NCBI GenBank assembly: GCA_030036985.1
Contig: JASHSD010001056.1
Span: 1 to 8,018 of the forward strand
Reading direction: 5' to 3'
DNA from: Bryobacteraceae bacterium
GTDB taxonomy: Bacteria; Acidobacteriota; Terriglobia; Bryobacterales; Bryobacteraceae
DNA: 8,018 bases
Shown here: positions 6,696 to 8,018 of the stretch, in pieces
How the letters are laid out: each line of letters opens with the position of its first letter
How positions within the stretch are numbered: the first letter of the stretch is position 1
Notes under the pieces: model-generated
Told to the model about the DNA's origin: nothing
Seen by the model: the letters and a program-made list of their open reading frames with translations, nothing else
Database searches by the model: none
Made by a program: the position numbers and the translations under genes

Positions 6696-7145
6696 ATGCT
6701 TCTGCAGAACGCGTTCACTGATGCGCTCAGCGAGAGCGATTGGGCGTTTGCACTGGCGGAATGTATTCACATCGGCGGTTTTGCGATAGGCGTCGGATCG
6801 ATCGCACTGGTGGATTTACAAATGCTCAATCTCGGAATGCGCCACCAGACAGCCGCGAGGATATTGAGGTACACAGAGCTCTGGACCGTGACGGGTCTCA
6901 TATTCGTCGTGTTCTCGGGGATGGTGCTGTTTTCTTCCATGCCGGGCGTTTACCTGGTTAACCAGGTCTTTCCCATCAAGATGTACGTCCTGGTCGCGGC
7001 GCTCATCTACAATTTCACACTTCACAGAAAGGTGGCGGTCATGGATAACCCACCACCTTTGCTGAGCAAGGCTGCGGCGATCGTCTCCCTGTTGTTGTGG
7101 GTGTCCATCATCTTCGGCGGAATTTTCACGGGGTTTCTGGAATAA
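6696..7145 (+). CDS. Four-helix integral membrane protein, type A, pair 3 (DUF6644-like)
   Basis: A 149-aa type A membrane protein. TM1 contains AECIHI (His25) and LVDLQML (Asp40), so the usual RLLG is changed to QMLN, the most divergent TM1 end of the three. TM2 ends FSGMVLFSS. TM3 starts FPIKM (Lys95) and ends NFTLHRK (His110). TM4 (about 124-147) ends FGGIFTGFLE. The start at 6696 is preferred to an in-frame GTG at 6660 because it aligns with the paralogs and because purine-rich AGGAGGGGAG (6677-6686) sits just upstream. The GTG start would add a hydrophilic 12-residue extension encoded by that same ribosome site. About 100 bp without other features separate it from pair 2; its type B partner follows after 13 nt. 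Confidence 0.9.
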   Translation: MLLQNAFTDALSESDWAFALAECIHIGGFAIGVGSIALVDLQMLNLGMRHQTAARILRYTELWTVTGLIFVVFSGMVLFSSMPGVYLVNQVFPIKMYVLVAALIYNFTLHRKVAVMDNPPPLLSKAAAIVSLLLWVSIIFGGIFTGFLE

Positions 7146-7158
7146 GGAGCGATTCGGA

Positions 7159-7641
7159 ATGCACATCGCTCAGTCTCTGGAGAGTATCGGTTTTCTTTCC
7201 CGATTCAGCGAATCGGTGTTGGCGTACCCGATCGTGCTGTCCATTCATGTGACCGACATCGCGCTGTTCGGCGGGATGATCCTCATGACGAACCTGCGCC
7301 TGCTCGGTCTCACATTTAAAGGTGTGAGCATCACGCAAATGGTCACTACGCTGCGCCCGTGGAAACGTCTGGGAGGGACCGTCCAGATCTGTACCGGACT
7401 GCTGCTGGCGACTTCCGAGGCAACCAAGTACGCGCCCAACCCCTTCTTCTGGGCCAAGATGATTATCTTAGGCCTGATTGGCGTGCACGCCATGGTCTTC
7501 CGCCCGATCGTTTATAACCAGACAGAACAGCTGGATCGGTCTCCTGTCATTCCAGGTAAGGTGCAGGTCGCCGCGATCCTCTCACTGGTTCTCTGGACCG
7601 CGATGTTTACTATGGGGAGGCTCATCGCTTACTGGAGCTGA
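7159..7641 (+). CDS. Four-helix integral membrane protein, type B, pair 3 (DUF6644-like)
   Basis: A 160-aa membrane protein and the most compact type B copy. TM1 has His30 (LSIHV) and, 15 residues later, Asn45 (TNLRLLG), where the other five proteins have Asp. The loop carries PWKR, TM2 spans about 72-86, and APNPFFWAKM gives Lys100. TM3 contains His110 (VHAMVFRPIVY). TM4 (about 136-158) ends MGRLIAYWS with no tail, showing that the tails of the other two type B proteins are dispensable to the core. A textbook ribosome site, AAGGAG (7144-7149), lies 9 nt before the ATG. This is the last gene of the cluster and is followed by non-coding sequence with an inverted repeat. Confidence 0.9.
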   Translation: MHIAQSLESIGFLSRFSESVLAYPIVLSIHVTDIALFGGMILMTNLRLLGLTFKGVSITQMVTTLRPWKRLGGTVQICTGLLLATSEATKYAPNPFFWAKMIILGLIGVHAMVFRPIVYNQTEQLDRSPVIPGKVQVAAILSLVLWTAMFTMGRLIAYWS

Positions 7642-7659
7642 TGGCTGCCGGTCCATTCT

Positions 7660-7800
7660 GAGCCGCTACCGTAAGGGAGCGGTCGCCAGGAGCCAGGACA
7701 AGCCGGAAACGAAGAGGTCCTATCCTTCCATCCATAACCATCGAGTGCTTCCGTATCGCGCCCAGCGCTTGCGCGCACCGCTCCCTTACGGTCGCGGCTC
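7660..7800. repeat. Long inverted repeat downstream of the membrane-gene cluster (24-bp arms)
   Basis: The arm at 7660-7683 (core ACCGTAAGGGAGCGGT) is the reverse complement of 7777-7800 (ACCGCTCCCTTACGGT) with one mismatch in 24 bp. The 93-nt centre has no gene. The GC-rich arm with a central CGTAAGGGAGCG resembles interspersed intergenic repeats that I associate with acidobacterial genomes, but that association is from memory. In RNA the arms would form a long stem and could terminate transcription or protect the 3' end of the upstream transcript. Confidence 0.75.
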
Positions 7801-7816
7801 GGCTTGGTCGCGGCTC
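7790..7816. repeat. Short direct repeat of GGTCGCGGCTC
   Basis: The 11-mer occurs at 7790-7800, where it forms the end of the right arm of the inverted repeat, and again at 7806-7816, five bases later. It looks like a partial duplication of the end of the repeat arm. Confidence 0.6.
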
Positions 7817-7856
7817 AGTTTGCGAATCTGTCACTTCCATGTCGCGCACCCGGAAA

Positions 7857-7874
7857 AAACGCCAATCGGCGTTT
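7857..7874. terminator. Possible bidirectional terminator hairpin
   Basis: AAACGCC (7857-7863) and GGCGTTT (7868-7874) form a perfect 7-bp stem with a 4-nt AATC loop. An A-tract precedes it (7854-7859), which reads as a T-tract on the minus strand; on the plus strand only TTTAT follows. The stem is short. It lies 31 bp before the ABC ATPase start, so it could also act in that gene's leader. Confidence 0.4.
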
Positions 7875-7905
7875 ATACCACTGGGTCGGGTATGCTGGAA
7901 ACACC

Positions 7906-8018
7906 GTGGACAGCATCCTCGACGTACGCCATCTCTCGGTGCATTTTGGCCGACGCCAAGTGCTCCGCGATTTGAGCTTCAACGTCGAGCGCGGCACCGC
8001 GCTCGCCATTCTCGGGCC
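7906..8018 (+). CDS. ABC transporter ATP-binding protein, N-terminal fragment (3' end outside window)
   Basis: Thirty-seven codons are visible, starting with GTG at 7906. They read as the first strands of an ABC ATPase: ILDVRHLSVHFGRRQVL, with an aromatic residue in the A-loop area (HFG), then RDLSFNVERG and TALAILG, where the Walker A loop begins; the lysine and following residues are cut off. The wording near GTALAILG is reminiscent of metal-type (zinc/manganese) ABC ATPases, but the fragment is too short to fix the substrate. The frame is open for some distance upstream, without a nearby alternative ATG or GTG. Only a weak GGAAA precedes the start. The gene is separated from the membrane cluster by about 264 bp with repeats, so it is probably a separate transcription unit. 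Confidence 0.85.
   Translation, partial: MDSILDVRHLSVHFGRRQVLRDLSFNVERGTALAILG

Noticed and set aside
7478..7975. Plus-strand frame of 165 aa across the intergenic repeat region
   Set aside because: It overlaps the end of a real membrane gene, the inverted repeat and the ABC ATPase start in other frames, and its translation is Arg/Ser-rich without any domain.

Overview
The window looks like a piece of an Acidobacteriota chromosome, most likely the Bryobacter/Solibacter kind. Three things suggest this: a very long TonB-dependent receptor with an N-terminal carboxypeptidase-regulatory-like domain (the Oar-like type that is greatly expanded in that phylum), a cluster of small four-helix membrane proteins of a kind I associate with acidobacterial genomes, and a GC-rich inverted repeat between genes. 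This placement is an inference from family content, not from a marker gene.

Layout. Positions 3266 to 1 (minus strand) hold the receptor, which runs off the left edge without a stop. Positions 3267-4135 form a regulatory interval with one small gene (3727-3933). It carries a promoter-like sequence facing the receptor (3407-3436), another facing right (3988-4016), and an unusual density of GGTCA/TGACC pentamers, several arranged as inverted repeats. Positions 4136-7641 (plus strand) carry six small integral-membrane genes that form three consecutive A-B pairs. The A type is about 146-151 aa and the B type about 160-202 aa. All six have a His in TM1 exactly 15 residues before an Asp or Asn, an invariant Lys at the start of TM3, and a second His in or just after TM3. 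Between pairs 1 and 2 lies about 395 bp containing what looks like a decayed fragment of a cytochrome c oxidase subunit III gene (5152-5415). Positions 7642-7905 are non-coding and contain a 24-bp inverted repeat (arms 7660-7683 and 7777-7800) and a small hairpin (7857-7874). From 7906 a GTG-started ABC transporter ATPase begins and leaves the window just before its Walker A motif is complete.

How the parts may work together. The membrane genes have short spacings within pairs and all point the same way behind one good sigma70-like promoter, so they are probably expressed together, with each A-B pair likely forming a hetero-oligomer. Their function is unknown. The conserved intramembrane histidines and the neighbouring oxidase remnant make a heme or electron-transport role a reasonable hypothesis, but only that. 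The same 9-mer, GTCAATGAC, sits at both outward-facing promoters, so the receptor and the membrane-gene cluster may share a regulator. No rRNA, tRNA, CRISPR array or intact mobile element was seen.
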